Part shown: positions 1 through 10,841 of the stretch, in pieces | Layout: every line of letters starts with the position of its first letter | Numbering within the stretch: the first letter of the stretch is position 1 | NCBI GenBank assembly: GCA_907165065.1 | Contig: OU015528.1 | Coordinates: forward strand, 22,412,515-22,476,514 | DNA: 64,000 nt | Reading direction: 5' to 3' | Source: Caprimulgus europaeus | Taxonomy: Eukaryota > Chordata > Aves > Caprimulgiformes > Caprimulgidae | The notes under the pieces: model-generated | The model's input: the letters and a program-made list of their open reading frames with translations, nothing else | Database searches by the model: none | What the model was told of the DNA's origin: nothing | Program-made: the position numbers and the translations under genes

Positions 1-130
1 TAATAAAAACTAATATTGCATGCAATATAATGATATTAAACCTTGTCACTGGTACATAAAGCAAGATCATTCCTATTGTTGCTTCGTCAATGAACATCAA
101 ATTTGCTCCCATATTAAATACACACTGTCC
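1..130. other. AT-rich flank left of the CpG island
   Basis: This short AT-rich stretch has no open frame of note. A TATA-like run (tattaaat) lies just before the GC-rich block that begins at about 131. It could serve a plus-strand transcript, but CpG-island promoters usually do not rely on a TATA box, so this is weak. Confidence 0.5.
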
Positions 131-790
131 GACCGCGGGTGATGCAAACCCCCCGTGCGGCCGGTTGAACGATTACCGGGTACCTGGAAGGGACGGGAGC
201 GGCAGGAGCGAACGTGACACACTAGAAGCGGCCCGAGCGGGCGAACTCTCGCCTCGGCCTTCGCAAACCAAGGCGACAACCTGGGCCCGGCCCCGCTGGC
301 CAGAAGCCCGGGCCGCCCCGCTGCGCAGCCGGGAGGTGATCGGGCTGCCGCCGGATCGCCGCTGCCCCCGGGGCCTGCCGGAGGGAGGGGGGCTGCCCGC
401 CGGCCGGGGGGAAGCCGGGGCGGGGCGGGTGCTGCCGGCGGGAGTCTGTCGGCGGCTGGGCGGGCGGGTGGCGGAGGTGGCTCCTCGGCAGCGCCCCGCA
501 GGGCCCCCGCCGTTCCCAGGGCGGCGGCTGCCGGGCTCGGCGCTTCCGCGAAGGGCCCTGCCCGGCTGCTGCGCGGCCGTGCCAGACAGGCGTCCTGCAC
601 CCAGCTTCCCTCGCAGACGCTGGCGAAGTCCCACTAACCCGAAGTTTGCCACGTGGGCTGCGGGCCTGCGCCTGCGGGGCCGGGGGCTCGGCTCGCCAAG
701 CCTCTGCGGAGGGGCGAGCGGCGCTGAGGGGTCCGCCCGCGCGTGAATGTCGCTCGGGGGTTTGTCGGTCTCGAAAGGGTGATCGGAGCA
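131..790. promoter_or_regulatory. CpG island, probable promoter or first exon
   Basis: This roughly 650-bp block is strongly GC-rich and dense in CpG, in sharp contrast to the AT-rich DNA on both sides. It contains several GC boxes of the Sp1 type (around 417-429 and 457-470), an E-box CACGTG at 650-655, and an imperfect NRF1-like TGCGCCTGCG near 667. In birds such an isolated unmethylated-type island usually marks a promoter and first exon. Long open frames of 167 to 232 codons exist on both strands, but they follow from the low frequency of stop codons in GC-rich DNA. Their translations are R/P/A/G-rich with no domain I recognise, so I do not call a protein. A fair splice-donor-like sequence (CAG/GTACCC) occurs on the minus strand near 183, which would fit a gene running left out of the window. 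That is inference, and the direction of transcription is undecided. Confidence 0.8.
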
Positions 791-3700
791 ATCAGCCCCT
801 ACCGTTCCACAAAGCCTCTTAAGATAAAACTTCGTAAGAGCCCTGGCATCCTCTCCTGAGCTTTTGATCACCGGGGCTACTCACTTGGGTAAAACCATCA
901 GGGTTTGCCCCTAATTTTGCCTTCTGCTTTAACGACTTGATTTCCCAGCACCGAGAACAGACATCAGCGTCTCTGTAGGAATCAGCTGAGGCTTCTCAGA
1001 TGCTGTACACAATTAACCTGGTTGCAAATTTAGCAGTCCTAAGTACAGTACTGGCAATTGTACCTGAAAGTGGGCGGGTATACTTGCAAGTCCTGAGCAT
1101 CTTCGCCACATTCGGTAACCAAATAGGCTGAACACAAGAGGACTAAAGTGTAGAGCACTGATAATGAATTTTAATCACACTGTAGTTAACATTTTCCTTT
1201 TTTTTTTTTTTTTTTTTTTTTTTGGTTGTGGGTGGGGACAGGTTAATTTTAAAAACAAAAGCAACCTTATATTTCAAAGTTTATCCCTGGAATTAGTATC
1301 TGCTAAATGCCTTCTCCTTCTTTTCTCCTCAGGATGTAAACACTGTTTTCAGGCTTTGTATAAGAGTCCAGTTGCTGATTTCACTGGAAACAGAGGATTC
1401 GTTGTTGGGGTAATGCATTATTCACTGTTGGCTGGATATATTTTAGTTTGGAAGACTTCTACTGCTGCTGTTGCTAAGTTCTTCCAAATATAAATCAGAT
1501 TTGGATTTAGGTTCTCCAAGATACTTATTCATGTTCCATGATAAGAAGAGAATTATCTACTGTCATGTTCATTCTCTGAAATTCATGAAAAAAATGAAGG
1601 CATCTGTGTGGTTTTGTGCATAATTTAATACAGAATTTGAGTGCAATTTTTACATGAGATTTCAGTGGAATTGTCACTGTGTCTTTAGTCATTTACAGCA
1701 AAAGTGTAGTTCAAATTGTTGGAAGTAGGTAGAGTCCAGAGACCCCAGTATCAGAAAAACATTTTTCTACCTTACAGAACATGGTGTCAGGATATGTGAA
1801 GATGTGTTAAACAGTTGAAGCAAAGCTGAGTTGTATTTTCAGTTACACTAACAGTGTTTGTCTATATTAGGCTGTTGTTCTTGAAAGAAGCATTTATTCA
1901 TGCAAAATTTTTGGTCTTCATTGTCCAAGTGCAGTTTCAGTACTGTGATTCATATACTCTCTCTGCTCATAAAGCAGGAAAAATTAACCAGAGCCTTCTA
2001 AGCAGAATTTTCCATTGACATCACTGGAGAATCTGCTTATAAAACTGATGGTATCATATGGCCAATGGAAAGTAGGCTATGCACGAAGAGAAATATCTGG
2101 ATAAACTATAGGATTTTTTTTTTTTTTTTAAAAGAGCAACTAACAAGCACTTTTGGTCCAGTTAAGTGCTAGTGAAACAGTTCCTCACAAAGATTATAAT
2201 AAAAATATTTTGGCAGTTTTCTTCAGGCAATAGTCAATAGTAAGTTTTTCTGTTTGTTTGTTTTTTAATAAATAAAAGTTTCATTTTTGGTCAAATAATA
2301 TTCTGTAAATTTCTCCACCAGCTTTCAAGCAGTTTTCTGGAATGATTTCTGTTTCATTATTCAACCAGCTTGAGCATTTTTAATCTTGTGGTATTTGGCA
2401 GGGCAAGTATTTTCAATACCTGCAACTAACCATCTTATTAACTGTGAAAAATTTCACTTGAACAATAAACAGTGTTCTGCCAAAGAATCACAGCAACTTA
2501 TTCCAAAGTATATTACTCAATCAAAAATCCTGGGCAACATTCATATGACCTTAGCCTGCTTTCAAAATGCAACATTAATGCATTTTTTTTTCACTCCAGA
2601 ATTCTCCATTGAGTAATATGAGTGGGTTTTTAAAAGATAACCCAAGAGTTTCAGCAAAATTGTTGTTATACTTGGGATAATGATATTCAAAGTGACTCAC
2701 TTTGCAACCTTTACACACACAAGTGGTTAACTCTTACTCATATAAAGACAACAAGGACTACTTGTATGTATAAAGGTTGCAGGGTCAGACTCAAAGGCCC
2801 CAATACAACAAAGCATTTAAGAGCAGAAATTACTTTGGATTTTTGCTGTACAGAGCTGGAGTGCTGAGCTGGGGCCATAGCTGATGTGGTGGCTGATGTT
2901 CCTGGAGCTAAAGGGTTTTATAGGAGTCCTACTTTATGTTTTCAATACACAATTAAGAAAGTATTTCAAAAAAGGTAGAAATGTATTAAAATGTGAATAC
3001 AGGATAGTAATAAGGACATTACTTCCAAATCTTTCAGGTAGACTTCTCCAGGATCAAGGAAAGCTAGTGAAGAGGCTAAGCTTCTTGCACAGCTCATATA
3101 TACTAGGATTTCTTACAATTAAATTTTTGCCATTGACACCAAAGTTTTTCACAGTATTTAATTTGTTAGTCAAAACTTTCTCTAGGAAAGCATCTTAGCT
3201 TCAGGGGGGGCTTTCAGGACTGAAAGTGCTTTCCATCATAACATCCTGCTATAAGCAGATGAAGGCACCTTCCAATTCACAAGTGGAAGCTGAACTTGGA
3301 TCTATCACATTTGAGAGAGGTGTCCTAATCACCATTTACTAGCCTGTGCTGTACTCTTTTTTTAGAGGGAAACAATTTTGTTTTCATGAGGAGTGGAAAA
3401 AAGTTTAAAAAAAAAGTAAATTTTTCATGCAGAGAAATTCTTACTTTCCTGCCAGCCCTTCCTATATGACTTGGAAATCTGAAGGAACTTCACACTTGCA
3501 CAAAAGATTCTCAAAAGAGCAAGATTTGGCCTCTGTGAAACTGGCAAAATATTTCACAAATGCTTTCCATTTGAGTGATTGAGTTGCTTAAAGTTTAATA
3601 AATTGGGATACAGCTTTTACCAAATTAAAAAAAAAAAAAAAGAAAAGACAGGAGCATTAATTTGTCCTGTATTACAGAAACACAGTTTGCACCATTAGGT

Positions 3701-6700
3701 CAATATTTCCATTCCAAATCTGTTATCCAGGGATGTATAACTTAGCCATAAACATTCATTCAGAACTGCAGTGAGGCATAGGAATGTGTCAAACTTGAAT
3801 GTAGGCTTGGATCATTTTTAAGTGACAGAAAGGCTAGCAAAAAGGCAACTAAATTTTGTACTCTTTCAATTCAAAAAGTAACTCCCACTGTTTAGGCAGG
3901 TAACCTACATTGTTGAAGAGCGTGGTTCTGGCACCTAAGTAGAAAAACAAATATAAAATAACTTTTTCCTCTCCTGCCGAGACTCAGACTGATGTGTATT
4001 TACTGTGTTAAAAAAGCAAATAATCATACAGTCATTTTTAGCATAGATTTTGAATGAAATTCAGTTGTGGTGAGAGTTATTGCATCCCCTGATTACATCA
4101 ATGGAGAGATGATTCTGCTCACTGTGCCTTTTATATCTGTGTTTAAGAGCTAGATAAACACAATGCAACAGTGTTAGAGACATTATTATAAACAACTAGG
4201 GGATAAGAAACTCTCAGGAGCTGAGATTATTTGGCTACTACTGGATGGAGAAAACCTGGTGTGTACCCTGTTAGCTCAAAGCATGTTTTAATCATGCATC
4301 GGAACACAGAAAGAAACTTCTTCCTGGAACACTTATCTGGAAACATGGAAAGTGGCACCAGCTATTGCTGTTGTTTCCAAAATACAGGACAGCAAGTGGG
4401 AGAGTGGCTCAGCCTTAGGAAGCCCAGTAGCATCCTCTTGGCATTAGAAGCTCTCCCTTGTTACATTAAGGGCAGAGTTTCTGAGACTCTGGAGAGCTGC
4501 CTGGCGTGGTTCCTGTTGGGCATCCCTCCACTCTGGGGAAGGTGAAACACGATCCCCAAGGATGACAGCATTCCTCTGAGTAGATGACAAAAGCTGCTCT
4601 GCCTGCTTAGGCCATGAAATAGCTGGAAGCCTTGGAAGGGGTGCAAACCAGGGAGTAATAAAAGTCTGTCTAAGCTTCACATTTACGCTGGCAGGTAGGA
4701 GGGGACCCTCTGTAACTCACGCTCAGAAGAAGGAAGAGACAGGACGACTGGGTTTTTCCTCTCTTTGGTACAATAACATGTTGCCAGTGGGTACTATCTT
4801 GAAGTCAATAGAGTTGCAGCCATCTGGCTGAAATGCTATAGGGTTTGATTTTTGGTTTTTTTGTTATTTTTTTTTCACATTTACTGGTTGTTCTGAAGCA
4901 TCAACATCTTTTCCTTCTGTTCAGCTATTTAATTCTTATTGAGCCAGACCAGTGCTGGAAATCATGTTCATGCAGATTTTCTTTCTTCTCTGATACCATC
5001 ATTCAAAGTTCCACTCTGATGAAATGCTAATAACTGAACAGGCTTTTCACCAAAGATATGCATTCGTATGCATTTTGAGACATAATTCATGGCACCATAT
5101 GACATTATCCTTACCACAAAGATGATTCACTGCTATGAGAAATAGATACCAGTGTTTCAAAAAAATCTTTCCTCACTTTTTGAGAAGTAATGCCAGGCCC
5201 TGAAATTCCTTTGCATCACGCTGCACAAAAGGAGTCATTATGTTAATGCTATGACTATGGGTCTAGGTGAGAGGAGAAAAAAGAAAGACAGATTGTTGGG
5301 AAACAGGTCTGTCTAACGTATAGCACCTGCACACACACGAGTCCCATACCTACTAGCACAGAGGTAGGTTACTGAGAGAGTAGCATGTACTTGAGCAGTG
5401 TAGGTAGAAGTTGAGGAAAAGTGATCTGTGTGCAGCAAGCCCCATGACACAGTAAGATACCAATATCAATATTCTTACTGATTAATGCACTGTCAACTCA
5501 GCAGATTCCAGGCAATTTCAATGGCACCGTCATAAGACCACAGATCCGAGGAGTACACAGAAACAGTTGTGCGAGACCTACTACTCTGAAACCATCAAAA
5601 GTGCTTCTCACAGGTATTTATTTTGCTGTTTCAACTGTTTATTTGCTTTTCCACTGTCAAAATGAAAAAAGTGAGAAAAAGGAGAAGGAAAGAACTGAAA
5701 AGGTGCAAAAAAAATTAAAAAAAAGGAGGGAGGAAAGAAGGTAACCACGTGCACTTTTTATTTTGACACAGCTGTTCAAAACAACAACTTTTGGCATCAC
5801 ACAGAACCTTTCAGTTATTATCTTATTCATTCTGCTTGAAGTCTGCTTCAGTAAAATGTTTCAAATTAAAATGTCAATGTTCATGCTCAACTGGCCTTAG
5901 ATCTATGGATTTAGAAGTATTTTTTCATGAATTCCTAACCTCCACACGTTCTTCCTTTTGCATGGCTGCAAGCATGGCTGCAAGCCATGCCTCATAAAGG
6001 TGAGAATGTGACATAACTGTGCAGACTTAAAACCACAGTTCTTTGTAGTAGGTTTTCCAGTTTTGTATAAGGCCAAATGTTTGGTCAAATTCTAGTTGCT
6101 TTAGTCAATTCCATGGTCTGGCACATCCCGAGTAAGGGAAATCCACGGAATTTGGACTTCCAGTTAAAATAGACATGTTTTCAAGCAGAGTTTATGTTCA
6201 AAGAAGCTGTAATAATATGTTTCACCCATTTGGGTGACTTTGGCAGAAACTTTATATTGAAAAAAATAGGTTTGCTATTTATTATACCTTCTCCTCACCT
6301 ACATATTGTTCATGTGTGCTTTCCTAATTAAACTCAATCCCATATCTTCTCTGTGAGAACTCTATTCATGCTGAACCCGTCTTCACTATGCACACCAACA
6401 ACCTTTGGCTCAGTTCCCTTCACTGCCCCCTGTGCTCCCTGAAAATGAGTGCTGTTCTGCATTGCTTCCCATGCCACATACGTCACTTCACTGATCTTCC
6501 TTGGCACAGAGGACAACCAGCTTCTCTCTCACTCTGACTTCAGTCCCTCCTTGTTGCCTTCAGCTGTGATCCCTGAAGCAATGTCTGAGCTGAATGTGGA
6601 GATTTACATGGAGGGCGAGCATTTGTTCCCATTCTTTACTAAAGATTGCTTTCAGCCAAATGGAGTGGCATCACAGGACCTTTCTTTCACAGCAGCTCCC

Positions 6701-8859
6701 ATGAGTCCCAGAAATTTTGTGGGGGTAGGATCTCACTTTGAGACTACAATGCATCTGCCTTTTCCTCTGAGAAGTGGAAGAACCTGATTACCTTTATGTT
6801 CATTCTGCTCAGCTTTCACACTTCATAACACTGCTAAAGAAAAGAGAGAGGAAGGGACCTGCCAGCAGAAGTTTATCCACATTCATCTTTCCATTTTTAG
6901 CTGGCCTTGAATGATAAGAGGTGAATATCTTCTCCTGGCTCAAAGGGGTCACTGCAGAACATCATGGATACTCTCCATCAGGAAAAAGAGAGGGAATTTC
7001 CTCTAATGCTGCCTATGTTATGTCTATTCTATAGGAAAAGAGGGCTTTGCTGTGTGATACTGCATAACAGCCCCTTCAATAAAATATAAAAATCTGCAAC
7101 TTCCTAATCCTTGCACAAGCATTTCGCCATGAGGCTTTTACTGCTACTAATAGGAGTCCTTCAACTAAATCTCTGCACCTTTCTATAATAATCTACACAA
7201 GAAGTAATGTTCTGTAATACCATTCAATCTCTATTTTTATGTCATGCCACAGTCTAATATTCCTCAGTCCATAGCAAGTATGCCTTCAGAAAATAGCCTG
7301 AGAATGACAGAATAAGATCCATGATCAAATGAGAATCAGTCACTGAAACAGAATTCTTTCTAACGAGTTGATAAGCCCGACCATGAGGATATAAAAAGTG
7401 CAGGGATGGTTTGTGCCAGGTACAGTCTCTAGTTGGAAGATTTGGCTCTAAAAACCCATGAGGAAAAGAACTCATTCTATCCACTAAGTGGAGAAAGAAA
7501 AGCTAAGATACTTGAAATGGAAGCTACCTCAACTATACCCCTCACTTTATTTGCAATCAAGGCCACCATTGAATCTCTGCACAGCAAACCCAAAAACACC
7601 TAGGAAGGTGAACTGTTCAGCCAAAATCAGAGAAGTTTACAGGAAAGAAATGGCACTGATTTGCAGTCTTCCTCCAGTTTTGCAGAGGCTGTCTACATGG
7701 TAGGGGCCATTAGAGTGAGCTTAAAAAACAGCTTAGAGAGGAGGTTTTTTAATTCCAGGGTCTCCACAACTTTCACCATTTCATCTGGGATACAAGAAAC
7801 AAGGTGACATATGTTCTGAAGTAATTGACTGAGGATTTCACAGGAAGTCTTTTGCAATTGAATGGAAAAGGCTGTCCTAGGAAGATACACATTCTGCTGA
7901 GGTGAGATATAACAGCAGTCATCAGCAGGCCTACCTAGGAGGAGTTCAGCATCCCATTAGCACTGGTAGGTGCGGAGTGACTGCCTGTATCATGTGCCAT
8001 TGCTGAAGCCACAGAGCTGGGAAACCCTTTCTACCCATTGTCCACTTACACTGGGACTGCCTATAACTGGCTAAAACACAGGTTAAAAAAATTAATAGAT
8101 TATAAGAAACTTACAAATCAGGAAACTGGCTTTTGCTGTACATTGAATAACTTATGAGAGGCAACCCATTCTCAGGAACTAGAGGAAAAGTCTCCACTTT
8201 GTATCAATTCATGGAACAGTAGATGTGAAATTAGTGCAATAAAATTGAACTACAGTACATGCTAATCAACAAACATCTCTGGAAAATGGATCTTGGCAAA
8301 CTGATTTGATGTACTTATAAGTTTGGATGAGAACACTAATAATTTCCATGAATGTAAGCTCAAATAAGATATTTGACTTATCTCCACAGTGCCCTGGAAC
8401 TCTAAAGTTACAAACAAAGACCTAGATGTAAAAAATTATAATACTAAACCCTAACAAATCGTTAACATTGCATAGAGTAGGTTGCTTGTACAAAATAGCA
8501 AACTTAATTGCTTAATTTTCAGATAAATAAAAAGTATATTTGTAAGTGGCTAAATATGAAGTCATATACACGAGAAGAATGCAGATCATAGTTAGAGAAT
8601 GAGCAATCTTTCCAAGAGGAAAAAATACTGTGGAGATTGGCCTCATATTGGATCTGCATCCTGGAGTTCTCAGGCTGCCATATTTTCTTTTACAGGGTTA
8701 GTAAAGTATTTATTTATATATGTTGTAACTTAAGGAGCAGAAGAAAATAAGTTGATTTTTTTTAACATATCACAACTATTTAAATATTTGTCCAGTTCTG
8801 CTTTCTAAAATTAAGGAAATCCATTGAAAAGTTGTAGAGGTTTTAGGGAACAGCTCGGA
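791..8859. other. Unique AT-rich non-coding DNA
   Basis: I see no exon, RNA gene or recognisable mobile element in this stretch. It has a T26 run at 1198-1223, shorter A or T runs (near 2110, 3628 and 5710) and a purine-rich patch at about 5660-5740. A 12-bp direct repeat (catggctgcaag) occurs twice at 5961-5984. The open frames here, the largest 112 codons at 6449-6787 on the plus strand, have no family signature, no flanking splice pattern I trust, and lengths expected by chance. Confidence 0.6.
1198..1223. repeat. Poly(T) run, 26 bp
   Basis: This is an uninterrupted run of 26 T. It may be the A-tail of an unrecognised retroposed sequence on the minus strand, or simple slippage. No source element is visible next to it. 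Confidence 0.85.
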
Positions 8860-9150
8860 AAATTAGATTGAAAAATGTTTCTTCCAGTGCAAGATTCAAG
8901 AGACTTGGTCTGCTTAATTTATCAAGAGATAACTTAATCACAGTCCTTAAATACCTACATGGGAAACAGAAATTTTATAATAAAATGGCTCTTCAATCGA
9001 GCTAAAAAAAGTGTAATAAGTTTCAACAGCTAGAAATTGAAGCTTGACAAAATCAGGCTAAAAATTAGGTGCATTTTTTTTACAGTGAGGGTAATGAGCC
9101 ACTGGAACAAGGTACTAAAGACTTCTATAGATTCTTTGTGGAATTTTTCA
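8860..9150 (+). mobile_element. Ancient CR1 fragment (end of reverse transcriptase ORF plus 3' UTR)
   Basis: One frame at about 8895-9007 reads FKRLGLLNLSRDNLITVLKY, then LHGK, and stops. This matches the C-terminal part of the CR1 ORF2 protein, where other copies in this window carry [20 protein letters not shown]. The DNA after the stop has the CR1/L3-type 3' UTR layout: a segment like 'agcttgacaaaatcaggcta', then 'acagtgagggtaatgagcca'. The piece is much more diverged than the other CR1 copies and has lost a clear 3' tail, so the insertion is old. The boundaries are approximate. Confidence 0.7.
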
Positions 9151-9478
9151 ATAATGTGGCATTTTTTAAAGTATTTGCTGTATTTCAACAGGTTTTATTT
9201 TAGAAAAGTCCATCAGTCTTTTTTAAACAGGAGGTCAGCCTGTGCGATCAAACCATTCCCCACAAGCTCTACTCACAATAAAGCACTTAGTGCTCAAATG
9301 TTTGGACATTTTAAAAAAAAAAAATGTCTTCCAGGACTGCCAATGATAGCTGCAGATTGTACATGAACTTTCTCTCTCAGATCAGTTCACATGAAACAAT
9401 TCAATAAGCAGTTATGAAGTAGCTGCCCCAAATCACCTGATATACAACAAAATAGGAAAAGAATGTGGGTTTTCATTA
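9151..9478. other. Non-coding DNA after the old CR1 fragment
   Basis: No gene is visible. The region may include further unrecognisable CR1 3' UTR. A 109-codon open frame beginning at 9037 runs through the CR1 remnant into this DNA and is not a gene. Confidence 0.5.
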
Positions 9479-9555
9479 GTGTCATGAGTAGTGGGTATGA
9501 GTATACCCACTACTCATGACACACATTTCATGAGTGTCATGAGTAGTGGGTATAC
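9479..9555. repeat. Three alternating copies of a 20-22 bp word (inverted repeats)
   Basis: The word gtgtcatgagtagtgggtat occurs at 9479-9498 and again, as part of a 22-bp version ending in ac, at 9534-9555. Its exact reverse complement lies between them at 9501-9522. Arms 1 and 2 form a perfect 20-bp hairpin with a 4-nt loop; arms 2 and 3 form a perfect 22-bp hairpin with an 11-nt loop. No transposon ends or coding frame are associated with it. Confidence 0.95.
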
Positions 9556-10084
9556 TGAAAGAAAACAAAAAACCTGAGTAAATGCTTCTTTATTGACAGT
9601 AAAATCCAGTGTAGAAGTTCAATTGATGAACATCTGTGTGATTTTACTCTGAGTTTAGGGGCTACTACCAGATCTTTCTAACTAAAGGAATCTCCAAAAT
9701 GATACAGGAGCCAAGGCTGTTAAAAAGAAGCACATTATGAAGCATCAAGAGAATTATGTTATTTTGCCTAATGGTAAAACCTTAATTTCCACTAGTGAAG
9801 CCATATGAGCTCCAAAATAGTACTTAGGTGCTCAAAACCAGAATTTGACCAAATTCAGGCAATTAAGAGAGTGACCTCCAAAACCTCTCCACCTAACTGG
9901 TATCAGGTCTGAGAGGCTGCAGATACCCACACTTTTATTCAATAAACAGTGATTAAGTATGAGGAATTCTGCTGGGTTCAAGAGCACTGTCATCCTCGGA
10001 TGGAGCATAGCAACTAGGTAACTGTCCCGCCTTCAAGGCCGTTTGGGTTTAAGAATCTTCTCTGAAGATTCTCAGATTCATTGT
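9556..10084. other. Non-coding DNA
   Basis: No gene or identifiable repeat. Phrases such as 'acttaggtgctcaaaaccag' look like old interspersed repeat sequence, but I cannot assign a family. Confidence 0.45.
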
Positions 10085-10550
10085 GGTTTGCAGGAGTTGT
10101 GGGTTTAGGTGCCTTGAAATAGAGAATGCATCTCAGGTTACCCAGCTCTTATATGGCTGGTCGAAGAACCAAGCTATTGTACAAAAGACCATTTATTTTT
10201 CCAAAGAACTGAACGTCTGTCACTTATAAATGGAGGGCTGACCTGGTTACAAAACTACAATATACACATCTGGCATGTGAATCCCAGCCACACAGAAACT
10301 CCTCATTCTTGGACAAAGATACCACCTTGTCTTTGGAGCTAATTAACATTTCCTGTTCATTCCCCCATACCCACACCTCCTCTGCCCTAATTGGATGTGC
10401 AGAATACCACGCATCCCAAAGTTAAGTACCAAAATCCTCATTTGACACAACCTCTGAATACCACATCCCCTATGTCCCGATTGGGCACACAGTGATCACA
10501 TGTGATGAGATGGGTCAGGGCATATCAGGGCCAGCTGGTCAGCAAGGACT
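10085..10550 (-). mobile_element. Possible degraded retroviral LTR
   Basis: Read on the minus strand, this segment has a CCAAT-type element (plus-strand position about 10480, cgattggg), then a TATA-like tttataag near 10224-10231, and an AATAAA signal at 10191-10196 about 30 bp further on. That spacing resembles compact avian retroviral LTRs. The segment is somewhat GC-richer than its flanks. I could not define matching TG...CA ends or a target-site duplication, and no retroviral gene is adjacent. It may instead be ordinary intergenic DNA. Confidence 0.3.
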
Positions 10551-10618
10551 GCCTTCAGAGAGTGGAGAAGGAAAGAGAAAACACTTGCTGGAATATTTCA
10601 CAAAACTGATCAACATTT

Positions 10619-10738
10619 AAAAAACAAAAAAAAACCCCAAACCAACAAACAAAATAAAACCAAAACAAAAACCAAGCAAAACAAAAACAAAAGCAAAGCA
10701 AAACAAACAAACAAAAAACAAGCAAGAAAAAAAATCTC
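10619..10738. repeat. A-rich low-complexity tract of (CAAAA)-like units
   Basis: This is about 120 bp of almost only A and C on the plus strand. Read in reverse it gives an F/C/W-rich open frame that is an artefact of the composition. Confidence 0.85.
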
Positions 10739-10811
10739 ACTTTTTTTTTTCTTTTTGCTAGGTTATTTTTATTCTGAGGTTTTTAAAATTTTTAAAATAT
10801 TTATTTTATTT

Positions 10812-10841
10812 GTTAAGAGCAAAATTATTTTTGCTCTTAAC
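10812..10841. repeat. Perfect hairpin, 13-bp arms, 4-nt loop
   Basis: The arms gttaagagcaaaa (10812-10824) and ttttgctcttaac (10829-10841) are exact reverse complements around the loop ttat. No terminator or RNA gene role is evident, and a eukaryotic terminator is not implied. Confidence 0.9.

Noticed and set aside
97..871. Long overlapping open frames (167-232 codons) on both strands
   Set aside because: They lie in the CpG island, where stop codons are rare. The translations are R/P/G/A-rich with no domain, and frames on both strands overlap.
5961..5990. Duplicated 12-mer catggctgcaag as a functional repeat
   Set aside because: Only two units, in unremarkable DNA; a minor slippage event is enough.
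6449..6787. 112-codon plus-strand open frame
   Set aside because: No family signature, no splice context, and a length expected by chance.
9479..9555. CRISPR-like array or transposon terminal repeats
   Set aside because: The copies alternate in orientation, the spacers are only a few bases, and the genome is a bird, so neither explanation fits.
10555..10740. F/C/W-rich minus-strand open frame that looks like a membrane protein
   Set aside because: It is a translation of the A-rich (CAAAA)-type tract and not a real membrane protein.
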